Shown: one piece after another, positions 17,765 through 26,876 of the stretch
Layout: the number at the start of each line of letters is the position of its first letter
Numbering within the stretch: the stretch's first letter is position 1
DNA from: Rhodospirillum rubrum ATCC 11170
Lineage (GTDB): Bacteria > Pseudomonadota > Alphaproteobacteria > Rhodospirillales > Rhodospirillaceae
Assembly: GCF_000013085.1 (NCBI RefSeq)
Contig: NC_007643.1
Location: 2,279,001 to 2,343,000 of the forward strand
DNA: 64,000 bases
Direction: 5' to 3'
Notes under the pieces: generated by a model
Seen by the model: the letters and a program-made list of their open reading frames with translations, nothing else
What the model was told of the DNA's origin: nothing
Databases searched by the model: none
Made by a program: the position numbers and the translations under genes

Positions 17765-18928
17765 TCACGCAAGAGGGCCCTCTTGCGAAACGGCTAGGTC
17801 CTCGGCGATGGGTTCGGGGGGTGGCTGGCGGGTGAAGCCGGCCAGACCGCGGGCGGTCTCCACGGCGTCTCGGCGGATCTCCACCGGGCTCAGCGCATAG
17901 GCGCTCAGCAATTCGGCCACCGACCGCAGGGCGTGCATATGGATGCGCTCATAGCCATGCGAGGCGTCGATGCCAAAGGTGACCAGCGCGTTGCGCACAT
18001 CGTGGCCGGCGACCACCGCCGAGGCGGCGTCGGAGCGGTAGTAGCGGAACACATCCTTGCGAAAGATGATGTCCTCGTCGCGGCAGAGCCGGATCAGCGC
18101 CCGGGTCAGATGATAATCAAAGGGGCCGGTCTGGTCGGCCATGGCGATGGTAACGCCGAATTCGGCCGAGTTCTGGCCGGGTCCGCTGGTGCCGTTATCG
18201 ACGGCGACCACCGAGGCGACGTCATCGGTCAGCGCCGAAGACGCGCCGACGCCGACTTCCTCGGCGATGGTGAAGATGAAATGGACATCGACGGGCGGCG
18301 GTTCGTTATGGGCGGTCAGGGCCTTCAAAGCCGCGAGCATCAGCGCCACCCCGGCTTTGTCATCAAGATGGCGGGACACGATATAGCCGTTGGCTAGGAA
18401 TTCCGGCTGGGGGTCGATGGCGACGATATCGCCAACCTCGATACCCAGGGCGATCAGATCGGCCTTGCTATGAACCCGGGCATCGACCCGCAACTCGGTC
18501 ATCGGCCAGCCGATCGGCAGGCTGTCGATCTCTTCGTTAAAGATGTGGCCCGAGGCCTTCAGCGGCAAAATCGTGCCGCGAACCGCGCCGCGATCGGTGA
18601 ACACCGTGACCCGCGCCCCCTCGGCGAAGCGCGCCGACCAGGTGCCGATCGGCACCAGTTCCAGGCGGCCGTTGTCTTTGAGCTGCTTGACCTGAGCGCC
18701 CAGCGTGTCGAGATGGGAAACGATGGCGCGGGCCGGCCGGGCTTCCCGTCCGCGCAACACCACGCAAACCGCCCCCCGTCGGGTCAGGGTCGGGGTCAGG
18801 CCCAGGCTTTCCAACTCGGCACAGGTTTCGCGGACGACGGTATCGGTATAGCCGGTCGGGCTGGGGGTGGCTAACAAGCGAACCAGAGTCCGGGCCAGAT
18901 AGTCCGTATCGATCGCCAGACGCGTCAT
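17765..18928 (-). CDS. M42-family peptidase of the NAGGN osmolyte system
   Basis: A 387-residue M42 (glutamyl aminopeptidase-like) metallopeptidase. Metal-site segments are visible: SHLDTLGAQV, RHLDDKAGVALML, FTIAEEVGVGAS and VAVDNGTSG. It is the third gene of the asnO-ngg-peptidase set described for N-acetylglutaminylglutamine amide (NAGGN) synthesis, where its role is not settled; turnover of the dipeptide is a reasonable guess. AAGGG precedes the ATG by seven bases. It lies 83 bases after ngg with a hairpin repeat in between. Confidence 0.85.
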   Translation of the reverse strand: MTRLAIDTDYLARTLVRLLATPSPTGYTDTVVRETCAELESLGLTPTLTRRGAVCVVLRGREARPARAIVSHLDTLGAQVKQLKDNGRLELVPIGTWSARFAEGARVTVFTDRGAVRGTILPLKASGHIFNEEIDSLPIGWPMTELRVDARVHSKADLIALGIEVGDIVAIDPQPEFLANGYIVSRHLDDKAGVALMLAALKALTAHNEPPPVDVHFIFTIAEEVGVGASSALTDDVASVVAVDNGTSGPGQNSAEFGVTIAMADQTGPFDYHLTRALIRLCRDEDIIFRKDVFRYYRSDAASAVVAGHDVRNALVTFGIDASHGYERIHMHALRSVAELLSAYALSPVEIRRDAVETARGLAGFTRQPPPEPIAEDLAVSQEGPLA

Positions 18929-18948
18929 GAAAAATCCCTTCGCATCCG

Positions 18949-18998
18949 TTTAAGCAAATCCCGAGCGCTCGGAATCAGAGCGCGACGACGATTTGCTT
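18949..18998. repeat. Intergenic inverted repeat with AAGCAAATC arms
   Basis: AAGCAAATC (18952-18960) is repeated in inverse as GATTTGCTT (18990-18998), with the perfect 12-bp palindrome CCGAGCGCTCGG (18961-18972) inside. The string TTTAAGCAAATC recurs at 31504-31515. It lies between ngg and the peptidase gene, where it could act as an RNA processing or attenuation hairpin. Confidence 0.6.
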
Positions 18999-19011
18999 CC
19001 CTCTCAAACAT

Positions 19012-20700
19012 CTAGATCATCGAGGCTTGGCGGACCGCCGCCGGGACCGAATTGGGAAACAGCAAATCGATGAAGCGTTCCGCCGTCGGCTGGGGCTGGT
19101 GGTTGGCAAGACCGGGTCGCTCATTGGCCTCGATGAACACATAATCGGGCGCGCGCGGCGACCGCACCAGCAGATCGATGCCGACGACCGGGATATCGAT
19201 GGCCCGCGCCGCCCGGATCCCCGCCGCGACCAGATCGGGATGAACCTCGTCGGTCACGTCGTGAATGGTGCCGCCCGTATGCAGATTGGCGGTGCGCCGG
19301 ACGACGATATCGCACCCCTCGACCGGCACGTCCTCAAGCGTGAAGCCGCTGGCCGCCAGACAGCGCACGGTTTCATCATCAAGTGGAATGGAGGATTCCC
19401 CCCCGGTCGCCGCCGCCCGCCGCCGACTTTGCACGGCGATCAGGTCGCGCAGCGTCGTTTTGGCATCGCCCGTCACCCGCGGCGGCCGGCGGAGAGCCGC
19501 GGCGACAAGGTGGAAGTCGATGATGATCAGCCGCAAATCCTCGCCCGCGGCGCAGCGCTCGACAAGCACCCGCTCGCAGAAGCGCCCGGCCGTGACGATC
19601 GCCGCGTCCACCGCCTCGGCCGTATCAAGACCAACGGCGATCCCCCGCCCCTGCTCACCGCGCGCCGGCTTGACGACGACGCTGCCATGGTGGGCGAGGA
19701 AGGCGCGAACGGCCGCCCCATCCCCGGCCTCGATCTGTTCGGGCACGCAAATGCCCGCCGCTTCGACCAGCCGCCGGGTCACCGCCTTGTCGTCGCAAAT
19801 ACTGACCGCCACGCCCGAGGTCAACTCGCTGAGGCTTTCCCGGCAGTGAACCGAGCGCCCGCCAAAGGACAGGCGGAAAAACCCGCCCTCGGCATCGGTG
19901 ACCCTCACGTCGATGCCCCGGCGCCGCGCCTCGGTCACGATGATTTCGGCATAGGGGTTGAGCCTCGCCTCGGGGGCCGGACCGGTAAACAGGCGTTCGT
20001 TGATCGGATTCTTGCGCTTCATGGTGAAAAAATCGACGCGCTCAAAGCCCAGCTTGTCATAAAGGGCGATGGCCTGATCATTATCGTGCATGACCGTGAG
20101 GTCGGTATGGGTGGCTCCGGCGCCAGCCAGTTGCTCGACGGCGGCGCGAACCAGGGCCTCGCCGATGCCGGGATGGATCGCCTGGGGATCCACGGCCAAG
20201 CACCAGAACGACGAGCCGCGCGCGGGATCGCCAAACGCCCGGCCATGATCGATGGCCATCACCGTGCCGATAATCCGTCCGCCGGCGCCCTCCTCGGCGA
20301 CCAACAGGGTGATCCCGCGGCTGGCGAGCGGCCCCTCGAAGAAATCGGGGCGGACCGCCACCATATGACGGGCGGCGTAGATGCGGTTGATATCATCGAC
20401 ATCGCCCGGCCCGGCCAAAGGGCGGATCGTGAAGCCATGGGGCTGACGGGCGCTTGGCCGATAGCGCGCCAGATCCAGACGATAGGTATGGGAGGGATCA
20501 AGGAACATCTCGTGGGGGGCCATCGCCAAGACCACATGGGGATCGCGCACATAGATCGCCACGTCGCGGCGCTCGGGTCCCTCGGTCCGCATCACCTCGG
20601 CAAGACGCCCGGGGCCGTCGAAGGTCTGACCAAAGACCAGCCGGCCCCAGCCGCAATCAATCGAGGCCTCTTTTTTGAACTCGTGGGAAAGATCGTCCAT
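19012..20700 (-). CDS. ngg: N-acetylglutaminylglutamine synthetase (GNAT plus ATP-grasp)
   Basis: A 562-residue fusion. A GNAT acetyltransferase domain occupies about residues 95-250 (LVAEEGAGGRIIGTVMAIDH, GIGEALVRAAVEQL, ALYDKLGFER). A C-terminal ATP-grasp ligase follows (VVVKPARGEQGRGIAVGLD, VPVVGIDLLV, IEANERPGL). Together they would acetylate glutamine and join it to a second glutamine to give the dipeptide precursor of NAGGN. The start at 20700 is five bases after the asnO stop; the longer frame would overlap asnO. Confidence 0.9.
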   Translation of the reverse strand: MDDLSHEFKKEASIDCGWGRLVFGQTFDGPGRLAEVMRTEGPERRDVAIYVRDPHVVLAMAPHEMFLDPSHTYRLDLARYRPSARQPHGFTIRPLAGPGDVDDINRIYAARHMVAVRPDFFEGPLASRGITLLVAEEGAGGRIIGTVMAIDHGRAFGDPARGSSFWCLAVDPQAIHPGIGEALVRAAVEQLAGAGATHTDLTVMHDNDQAIALYDKLGFERVDFFTMKRKNPINERLFTGPAPEARLNPYAEIIVTEARRRGIDVRVTDAEGGFFRLSFGGRSVHCRESLSELTSGVAVSICDDKAVTRRLVEAAGICVPEQIEAGDGAAVRAFLAHHGSVVVKPARGEQGRGIAVGLDTAEAVDAAIVTAGRFCERVLVERCAAGEDLRLIIIDFHLVAAALRRPPRVTGDAKTTLRDLIAVQSRRRAAATGGESSIPLDDETVRCLAASGFTLEDVPVEGCDIVVRRTANLHTGGTIHDVTDEVHPDLVAAGIRAARAIDIPVVGIDLLVRSPRAPDYVFIEANERPGLANHQPQPTAERFIDLLFPNSVPAAVRQASMI

Positions 20701-20705
20701 GGTCT

Positions 20706-22481
20706 TCAAATCCCATGCTCTTGCAGCCAAAGTTCAAGAAGCCCGACCTGCCAAAGCTCCGATCCGCGCAAGGGGGTGATGGCGTCGCGCGGATTTTCAT
20801 AAAGGCTGGCCAGATAGTCCTCGCGAAACAGGCCGCGCTGGCGCGCCGCCCGGCTTGACAGGCCATCGCGCACATAATCCAGGCGCGATCCTTCGATGTA
20901 TTTCAGCCCCGGCACCGGAAAATAGCCCTTCTCGCGATCGATCACGGCGGCGGGAACCACCCGGCGGGCGACCTCCTTGAGAATGCCCTTACCGTTCTGG
21001 GCCAGCTTGAGCGACGAGGGAATGCGCCCGGCGAATTCGGCCAGTTGATGATCGAGAAACGGCACGCGGGCTTCCAGGCCAAAGGCCATGGTCATGTTGT
21101 CAACGCGTTTGACCGGATCCTCGACCAGCATGACGGTGCTATCGAGGCGCAGCGCCTTATCGACCGGATCAGGGGCTCCGTCCTCGGCGAAATGGGCGGC
21201 GACGAAGGCCCGCGCCTCGTCGGTCGTCCCCAGCCAAGCCGGGGAAAGGTGGCGGGCCAGCCGCTCCGGGGTGCGGTCGAAGAAATGGGCGGCGTAATCG
21301 GCGACCGGATCGGTCGAGCCGACAAGCGGCCGATACCAGTGATAGCCGCCAAAGATCTCATCGGCGCCCTGGCCCGACAGAACGACCTTCACCCGCTTGG
21401 ACACCTCGCGGGCCAGCAGATAGAACGCCACGTTGTCATAGGAGACCATCGGCTCGGACATCGCGGCGATCGCCCCGGGCAAGGCGGCGATCATGTCGGC
21501 TTCGGGAATGAAGATCTTGTGGTGGCGGGTGGCGTAGCGTTCGGCGATCAGGTCGGAATAGAAAAACTCGTCGCCCTTTTCACCGTTGGCCTCTTCAAAG
21601 CCGATGGAAAAGGTTTCCACATCCCTTTGTCCGGCCTCGGCCAGCAAACCGACGATCAGGCTGGAATCCAGCCCGCCCGAAAGCAAGACGCCCACGGGCA
21701 CATCGGCGATTATCCGCCGCGCCACCGCCGCCCGCACCGCCTCGAACAGGCCATCCTCCCAGTCCTTGGCCGAGCGACCGTCCTCTCCGGGCAAGGCGCG
21801 GAAATCAAGCCGCCAATAGACCTCGTCAAAGCTGGAGCCATCGGCCGACACAACGCGCAAGGTCGCCGGCGGCAGTTTTCTCACGCCCTTGAGGATGGTG
21901 CGCGGCGCCGGCACCACGGCGTGAAAGCTTATATAGAACCGCAAGGCCAGCGGATCGATCGCCTTATCGACGCGTCCGGTCGCCAGCAAGGCCGGCAAGG
22001 AGGACGCGAACAGCAAACCGCCGTCGACCTCGGCCAGATACAGCGGTTTGATGCCGAAGCGATCCCGGGCCAGAACCACCTTGCCGCTGTCGCGTTCGTG
22101 AATGGCGAAGGCGAACATGCCGTTGAAGCGCTTGACGCAAGCCGTTCCCCAGGCGTGATAGGCCTTGAGGATGACCTCCGTATCACCGCCCGAGAAAAAC
22201 CGGTAGCCAAGGGCCTCCAACTCGGAGCGCAGCGCCGGATAATTATAGATGCAGCCGTTGAAAACGATGCTGAGACCAAGATCGGAATCGACCATCGGCT
22301 GAGCCGCCTTGGGCGAAAGATCGATGATGCTAAGCCGGCGATGCCCAAGCGCCACCGGTCCGTGGACCAGGATACCTCCGTCATCGGGACCACGGGGCGC
22401 CAGTTTGGCCGTCATCCGGTCTACGGCGGTTGTTCCGGCGAACTGGCCGTCAAACCGGATTTCTCCACACACTCCACACAT
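20706..22481 (-). CDS. asnO: N-acetylglutaminylglutamine amidotransferase, AsnB-like
   Basis: A 591-residue class II glutamine amidotransferase. The nucleophilic Cys2 is in MCGVCGEIRF, and the synthetase domain has the PP-loop SGGLDSSLIVG (about 260-270). It amidates the dipeptide to give the compatible solute NAGGN. It is first in a minus-strand unit asnO-ngg-peptidase. The 199 bases upstream are unusually AT rich, as expected for a regulated, probably osmotically induced, promoter, but no specific element was identified. Confidence 0.9.
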   Translation of the reverse strand: MCGVCGEIRFDGQFAGTTAVDRMTAKLAPRGPDDGGILVHGPVALGHRRLSIIDLSPKAAQPMVDSDLGLSIVFNGCIYNYPALRSELEALGYRFFSGGDTEVILKAYHAWGTACVKRFNGMFAFAIHERDSGKVVLARDRFGIKPLYLAEVDGGLLFASSLPALLATGRVDKAIDPLALRFYISFHAVVPAPRTILKGVRKLPPATLRVVSADGSSFDEVYWRLDFRALPGEDGRSAKDWEDGLFEAVRAAVARRIIADVPVGVLLSGGLDSSLIVGLLAEAGQRDVETFSIGFEEANGEKGDEFFYSDLIAERYATRHHKIFIPEADMIAALPGAIAAMSEPMVSYDNVAFYLLAREVSKRVKVVLSGQGADEIFGGYHWYRPLVGSTDPVADYAAHFFDRTPERLARHLSPAWLGTTDEARAFVAAHFAEDGAPDPVDKALRLDSTVMLVEDPVKRVDNMTMAFGLEARVPFLDHQLAEFAGRIPSSLKLAQNGKGILKEVARRVVPAAVIDREKGYFPVPGLKYIEGSRLDYVRDGLSSRAARQRGLFREDYLASLYENPRDAITPLRGSELWQVGLLELWLQEHGI

Positions 22482-22680
22482 AAGAATTCCAATACAACAA
22501 ACAATCGCCAGAGAAATACAGGTATGATTTCTTAGTAATTATTGGTGTATCCGACGATTTTTTATAGAAAATCCAACAAAAACGCAGCGAGACGCGTTTT
22601 CTAATCATTTCCAACGCCCATAATCCACCAAGGTTCCCCTGTTTTTTATGGAAATTCGGTTTTTTAATCGGAAAATTCCC
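22482..22680. other. AT-rich intergenic region upstream of asnO
   Basis: No gene was seen. The sequence is far more AT rich than its surroundings and contains two copies of TTTTTTATRGAAA (about 22559 and 22643). These may be curved DNA or regulator sites for the osmolyte operon. No confident promoter hexamers were found. Confidence 0.4.
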
Positions 22681-23085
22681 TCACGGATCGGAATAGCCCT
22701 CGATCCGCAAACGGATTTCCTGGCCGGCCTCCAGGGGTGGGAAGATCAGGCCGCCCTCGCGTTCCGAGCGTTCGGGCACATAATCAAGGGTGGTTTCGCT
22801 GCGATCGATCTCGCGGCCGTCCTGGCTGACGATGCCAACGACGGTGACGGTGGCGGCGGTGCCCGATCCGTCGTTGCGCACGCGAAAGCGCGTATGGTGG
22901 CCGCCGGCCTCGCGGCTTTCCCCAAGGACATCGACCCGCAGCTCGGGCCGGCGCTCGGGATGGGTCAGGCCCCACCATGTCAGATAGGCCAGGGCGGCAA
23001 GCAGCAGCGTTCCCCCCAAAGCGGCCAGGATCCATTCGGGGATCGAGGTGCCCTTGGGACGGCCGTGGCGCTTGGCCGGGCTCAT
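22681..23085 (-). CDS. TIGR02588-like membrane-anchored protein
   Basis: A 134-residue protein with a basic N terminus, one membrane helix (WILAALGGTLLLAALAYLTW, about 19-38) and an outside beta-sandwich domain (RVRNDGSGTAATVTVVGIV). It resembles the TIGR02588 family, which is found beside TIGR02587 proteins, as here. Function unknown. The start at 23085 is 11 bases after the partner gene's stop. Confidence 0.7.
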   Translation of the reverse strand: MSPAKRHGRPKGTSIPEWILAALGGTLLLAALAYLTWWGLTHPERRPELRVDVLGESREAGGHHTRFRVRNDGSGTAATVTVVGIVSQDGREIDRSETTLDYVPERSEREGGLIFPPLEAGQEIRLRIEGYSDP

Positions 23086-23096
23086 CGCCTCTCCCC

Positions 23097-23939
23097 TCAC
23101 AAGATCAGGCGGGCGGCGGCGGCGCCGATGGCCCCGGGGAAGGCGAGAACGATGGTCGCCCCCAGCAGTTGTTCCAGCCCCAGGCCATCGGTGCGGCCAA
23201 AAATCCACAACACCGCCAAACTGACCGCCAGCACCACGCAATAGCCGACCACGGAAAAGCGGGCGAACAGGCTCCAGCCGCCGGTTTCGGAACCGGGGGC
23301 CTCCTGACCGGAAAAACCGACCTCATAAACGAAGATATGCATGATGGCGAGCGAGGCGAGGATCAGGGCGATTTTCTGCCAAGCCCCCATGCCATAGGAA
23401 ATCAACATGATTTCCTCGGTCGGCGCCATGTTGAACGACAGAAACAGCGCCCCGACCGCCATCAGGAACACCTCGCCGAAATAGGTCGATCGCGGTTCGC
23501 CGTCCTCGGGGCTTTCCTGACCAAGCTGGCTGCGCGCCAACAGGGCGCCGATGCTGCCCGGCACCGCTTGCAGGGCGACCTTGCCGATCATCTCGCGCGC
23601 CGACATGCCCGGACCCAGGGCGCCGAAAACCGCCAGGATGGCGATCGCCGTGACCGTGGCGACCACCATGGCGACAAAGGCGTCGGCGATGTCATCGCTC
23701 CAGCACGAGGTTTCGCGGAAGCCGGCGATCCGCCCCAGCCCGATCAGCAGCGGCACCGAGACCCCCAGCAACAGGGCCAGACGAAAGGGATCCATCGACG
23801 CGCCCAGCGACCACATTTCCATGGTCATCAGCATCGGCAGGGAAAAGATCAGGGCGCCGGCGAAGGCCCGCCCCAGGGGCACGGGCAAGGCCGCCAAAGC
23901 CGATTCCGCCGTTTCCCCGTCGCCGTCCCCCTTGACCAT
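23097..23939 (-). CDS. TIGR02587-like integral membrane protein
   Basis: A 280-residue protein with about seven hydrophobic segments, among them FAGALIFSLPMLMTMEMW, LALLLGVSVPLLIGLG, FVAMVVATVTAIAILAVFG and a final LLGATIVLAFPGAIGAA. It matches TIGR02587, a membrane family of unknown function. The ATG at 23939 is preceded by GAGGGGGG; a TTG 14 codons upstream has no such site. It forms a two-gene unit with the TIGR02588-like gene. Confidence 0.72.
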   Translation of the reverse strand: MVKGDGDGETAESALAALPVPLGRAFAGALIFSLPMLMTMEMWSLGASMDPFRLALLLGVSVPLLIGLGRIAGFRETSCWSDDIADAFVAMVVATVTAIAILAVFGALGPGMSAREMIGKVALQAVPGSIGALLARSQLGQESPEDGEPRSTYFGEVFLMAVGALFLSFNMAPTEEIMLISYGMGAWQKIALILASLAIMHIFVYEVGFSGQEAPGSETGGWSLFARFSVVGYCVVLAVSLAVLWIFGRTDGLGLEQLLGATIVLAFPGAIGAAAARLIL

Positions 23940-24015
23940 GCCCGCGCCCCCCTCGCCGTGATTGGCCAAGGGTGACGCCAAAGCCGGGCAAAAGGTTCCC
24001 GAAGGCGGCGAAAGC

Positions 24016-24435
24016 TCAAGGGGTGGACGGGGCGGGGGCGGAAACGACCTCGCCGTCCTCCTTGGTGAAGGACCCGACCAAGGGAGTGGGCAGGATGGCC
24101 AGAACCGCTTCCGAAGGCCGGCACAAGGCCGCGCCCTTGGCGGTGACGACGATCGGCCGATTGATCAGGATGGGATGGGCGACCATGGCGTCGATCAGGG
24201 CGTCGTCGGACAGCGCCGGATCCTCAAGCCCGAGGGCGTCAAAGGGCGTGCCCTTGCGCCGCAGCAAATCGCGCACGGGGATCGCCAGAACGGCGATCAG
24301 ATCGACCAATTCGGCCCGCGACAGCGGCGTTTTCAGATAGTCGATCACCCGGGGCTCTTCGCCGCTCTGACGGATCATCGCCAGCACGTTGCGCGAGGTT
24401 CCGCAGGCCGGATTATGATAAATGGTGACGCCCAT
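24016..24435 (-). CDS. arsC: ArsC-family arsenate reductase
   Basis: A 139-residue thioredoxin-fold protein. The active-site Cys11 is in YHNPACGTSRNVL, and INRPIVVTAKGAALCRPSE supplies the arginines that bind arsenate in E. coli-type ArsC. It would reduce arsenate with glutathione and glutaredoxin. There is no arsB or arsR beside it, so a minor or different role, as for YffB/Spx-like relatives, cannot be excluded. It is 24 bases downstream of the C39-like gene and may share its transcript. Confidence 0.82.
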   Translation of the reverse strand: MGVTIYHNPACGTSRNVLAMIRQSGEEPRVIDYLKTPLSRAELVDLIAVLAIPVRDLLRRKGTPFDALGLEDPALSDDALIDAMVAHPILINRPIVVTAKGAALCRPSEAVLAILPTPLVGSFTKEDGEVVSAPAPSTP

Positions 24436-24459
24436 CGCCTTGCCCTCGCCGCCAAATCG

Positions 24460-24897
24460 TCAGATATCGAAAACCAGCAGGTCGCCGCACCACAGCGGGC
24501 CCAGATCATCGCGATCGAGCGATAGGCGGGTTACCTCCCCCGGCTCGTCGTCGTCGCCGTCCTCGCGCACCAGCACGGCGGCGGGGCCGCCCTCGGCCTC
24601 CTCGCCCTCGAAGCCATCAAGGATCGCCGTCGATTGGTCGCGAAAGATCATCAAGGCCGGCAAAGCGTCCCGCAAGGCCCCCAGACCCCGCCAGTCCAGG
24701 CGATGGTGGCGGGCGGGAAGACCGATCTCGGCGGCGACCGCCAGCACGGTGGCCAGCGAGACCGGATCGCCGGTGAAGCCATGGCGGGTTCCCACGGCGC
24801 GCGGATCGACCGACAGGCCGCGTCCCCGGGCCAGAGTCGTCAGGCGGCGCAGGAAACAGGTGTCAACCTCGAGGCCGGGCAAGGATCCTTCAGGCAT
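24460..24897 (-). CDS. Stand-alone C39-like domain protein
   Basis: A 145-residue protein resembling the N-terminal C39-like domain of type I secretion ABC transporters of the LapB/LssB type: CFLRRLTTLARGRGL, LATVLAVAAEIGLPARHH, then ALPALMIFRDQSTAIL. The catalytic cysteine-histidine pair of true C39 peptidases is not evident, as in other degenerate C39-like domains that only bind substrate. No membrane or ATPase part follows. The start at 24897 has GGGAGA nine bases upstream. It lies 14 bases after merR. Function unknown. Confidence 0.6.
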   Translation of the reverse strand: MPEGSLPGLEVDTCFLRRLTTLARGRGLSVDPRAVGTRHGFTGDPVSLATVLAVAAEIGLPARHHRLDWRGLGALRDALPALMIFRDQSTAILDGFEGEEAEGGPAAVLVREDGDDDEPGEVTRLSLDRDDLGPLWCGDLLVFDI

Positions 24898-24911
24898 GGC
24901 GCTTCGTCTCC

Positions 24912-25319
24912 CTAGCCCACGGCCTTGCGCGAACGCGGGCCTTCCAGCAGAGCCTGCCGGCATTGGGCTTCCACGGCCTCGATCTCGTCGATGGTGATGC
25001 GGATATCCTCCATCTGCTGGCGCAAGGCGGCGCGCGAGGTCTGGCAGGTGGTGATCAGGCGGCGCAACTGAGCCTCGCCCGTCGGCTCCGCATCATACAG
25101 ATCGATGATCTCCTGGATTTCCTTCAGCGAAAACCCCAGGCGCTTGCCGCGCAGGATCAGCATCAGCCGCACCCGGTCGCGCGGCGAATAGATGCGGCGC
25201 ATCCCGTCGCGGGCCGGGGTGATCAGCCCCTTGTCCTCATAGAAACGGATCGCCCGCGGGGTTACGGAGAACTCGGCGGCGAGATCGGCGATGGAGAAAC
25301 TGTCACGGCTCTTGGTCAT
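24912..25319 (-). CDS. MerR-family regulator, LiuR-like
   Basis: A 135-residue MerR protein. The winged helix begins SFSIADLAAEFSVTPRAIRFY, with the following EDKGLITPARDGMRRIYSP, and a coiled-coil dimerisation helix takes up the C-terminal half. It lacks the cysteines of metal sensors and resembles the LiuR/SoxR-like group linked to acyl-CoA breakdown. The start at 25319 is used rather than a longer frame because a palindromic operator (25328-25339) occupies the bases just upstream. It heads a possible unit with the C39-like and arsC genes. Confidence 0.82.
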   Translation of the reverse strand: MTKSRDSFSIADLAAEFSVTPRAIRFYEDKGLITPARDGMRRIYSPRDRVRLMLILRGKRLGFSLKEIQEIIDLYDAEPTGEAQLRRLITTCQTSRAALRQQMEDIRITIDEIEAVEAQCRQALLEGPRSRKAVG

Positions 25320-25327
25320 GGACCATA

Positions 25328-25339
25328 CTTTACGTAAAG
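25328..25339. promoter_or_regulatory. Putative MerR/LiuR-type operator
   Basis: CTTTACGTAAAG is a perfect 12-bp palindrome eight bases upstream of the merR start. It resembles the TTTACGTAAA-type sites bound by LiuR-like MerR proteins. Autoregulation is inferred. Confidence 0.6.
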
Positions 25340-25403
25340 GGCAAGTCAGCGTCGAGAACTTTGATCGCTTCCAAAACACACCCCGGCGGCGGACCCGTCC
25401 CTC

Positions 25404-26834
25404 TCAGGGCATCAGGAACAGCGAGGCCAGTCCGAGGAAGGCGAAAAAACCGACCACATCGGTGATCGTCGTCAGGAAAACCGCCGAGGCGATGGCGGGA
25501 TCGATCCGCATGCGCTCCAGGGCCAGGGGAATGACGATGCCCGACAGGCCGGCCACCGCCAGATTGATGACCATCGCCGCGGCGATGATCAAGCCGATTT
25601 CCGGGCGATCGAACCAGATCCAGGCGATCGCCCCGATCAGCACGGCGAAAACGACGCCGTTGAGGATGCCGACCAGAAATTCCTTGCCGATGATCCGCCA
25701 GGCGTTCGATGGCGTCAGTTCCTTGGTGGCCAGCGAGCGCACGGCGACGGTCAGCGCCTGGGTGCCGGCATTGCCGCCCATCGAGGCGACGATCGGCATC
25801 AGAACGGCCAGGGCGACGATCGATTGCAAGGTCGCCTCGAACAGGCCGATCACCAGAGAGGCGAGAATGGCGGTGATCAGATTGACCCCCAGCCACGAGG
25901 CCCGCGCCTTCACCGTATCGACGACGGCGCGATAGAGGTCGACCTCGGCGACGCCAGCCAGGCGCAGCATGTCGTCCTCGGCCTCCTCCTCGATCACGTC
26001 AAGAACGTCATCGACGGTGATCCGCCCGACCAGACGGCCCGAGACGTCAATCACCGGGGCGCTCATTAGGTTGCGATCGCGAAACAGCCGAGCCACCTCC
26101 CCCTGATCGGCGGTGGTCGACAGCGGCGGCATCTCGGCGTCCATGATGTCGCGCAGGCGGATGGAACGCTGGCTGCGCAGCAGCGTCGACAAGCGCAATT
26201 GCCCGACCGGGCGGTGGCGCGGATCGACGACATAGATCTCGTGGAAATCCTCGGGCAGGCGCGGGGCCGAGCGCAGGTAGTCCAGGGTCTCGCCGACCGA
26301 CCAATAGGCCGGAACCGCCACCAGCTCGCGCTGCATCAGCCGCCCGGCGGAATACTCGGGCAGCGACAGGCCCTGTTCGATCAGCGCCCGCGTCGCCACG
26401 GGCAGGCGTTCGAGGACGGCGGCCTGTTCGGCCTCGTCAAGCTGGGCGACGACATACAAGGCGTCATCGGAATCAAGCTCGGCCAGGGCCTGGGCCAGAT
26501 CCTGATAGCCCAGGGTCTCGATCACCTCGTCGCGGACGTAGTCATCGAGCTCGGGCAGGATTTCGGGGTCGAAGGCGCCCTTGAGCGCGCCGATCAGCGC
26601 CCGGCGATCCTCGGCGGGCAGGCTTTGGACAAGGTCGGCCTGATCGGCGTAGTGGAGGCGCAGCACCAGGGCGCGCGCCGTCTCGGCCCCGCGTGCCGCC
26701 TCCTCGTCATCCAGGGCGGCGCGAACCGCCTCGATCTGGTCGCGCGACAGGCCGAAGCCATCCTCGGCCGGGGCGGCGTCGTCTTGCGTCTTGTCCCGAT
26801 CGCCCGTCTTTTCCCGATCGCCAAGTCCGGCCAT
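25404..26834 (-). CDS. mgtE: Magnesium transporter MgtE
   Basis: A 476-residue MgtE channel. It has an N-terminal superhelical N domain (LVQSLPAEDRRALIGAL, LAELDSDDALYVVAQL), then tandem CBS domains (about 150-280, with DIMDAEMPPLSTTADQGEV), then five membrane helices from about residue 300. The pore-entry segment MPIVASMGGNAGTQALTVAVR is present. Cytoplasmic magnesium bound by the N and CBS domains gates the channel. The start at 26834 has GGGAG upstream. Confidence 0.93.
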   Translation of the reverse strand: MAGLGDREKTGDRDKTQDDAAPAEDGFGLSRDQIEAVRAALDDEEAARGAETARALVLRLHYADQADLVQSLPAEDRRALIGALKGAFDPEILPELDDYVRDEVIETLGYQDLAQALAELDSDDALYVVAQLDEAEQAAVLERLPVATRALIEQGLSLPEYSAGRLMQRELVAVPAYWSVGETLDYLRSAPRLPEDFHEIYVVDPRHRPVGQLRLSTLLRSQRSIRLRDIMDAEMPPLSTTADQGEVARLFRDRNLMSAPVIDVSGRLVGRITVDDVLDVIEEEAEDDMLRLAGVAEVDLYRAVVDTVKARASWLGVNLITAILASLVIGLFEATLQSIVALAVLMPIVASMGGNAGTQALTVAVRSLATKELTPSNAWRIIGKEFLVGILNGVVFAVLIGAIAWIWFDRPEIGLIIAAAMVINLAVAGLSGIVIPLALERMRIDPAIASAVFLTTITDVVGFFAFLGLASLFLMP

Positions 26835-26876
26835 TGCCGACTCCCGCTTTTTTACATCGCGATCCCGGACGTGACA

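Noticed and set aside
24016-24435. An arsenic resistance operon
   Set aside because: Only an ArsC-like gene is present; no efflux or ArsR gene is nearby.
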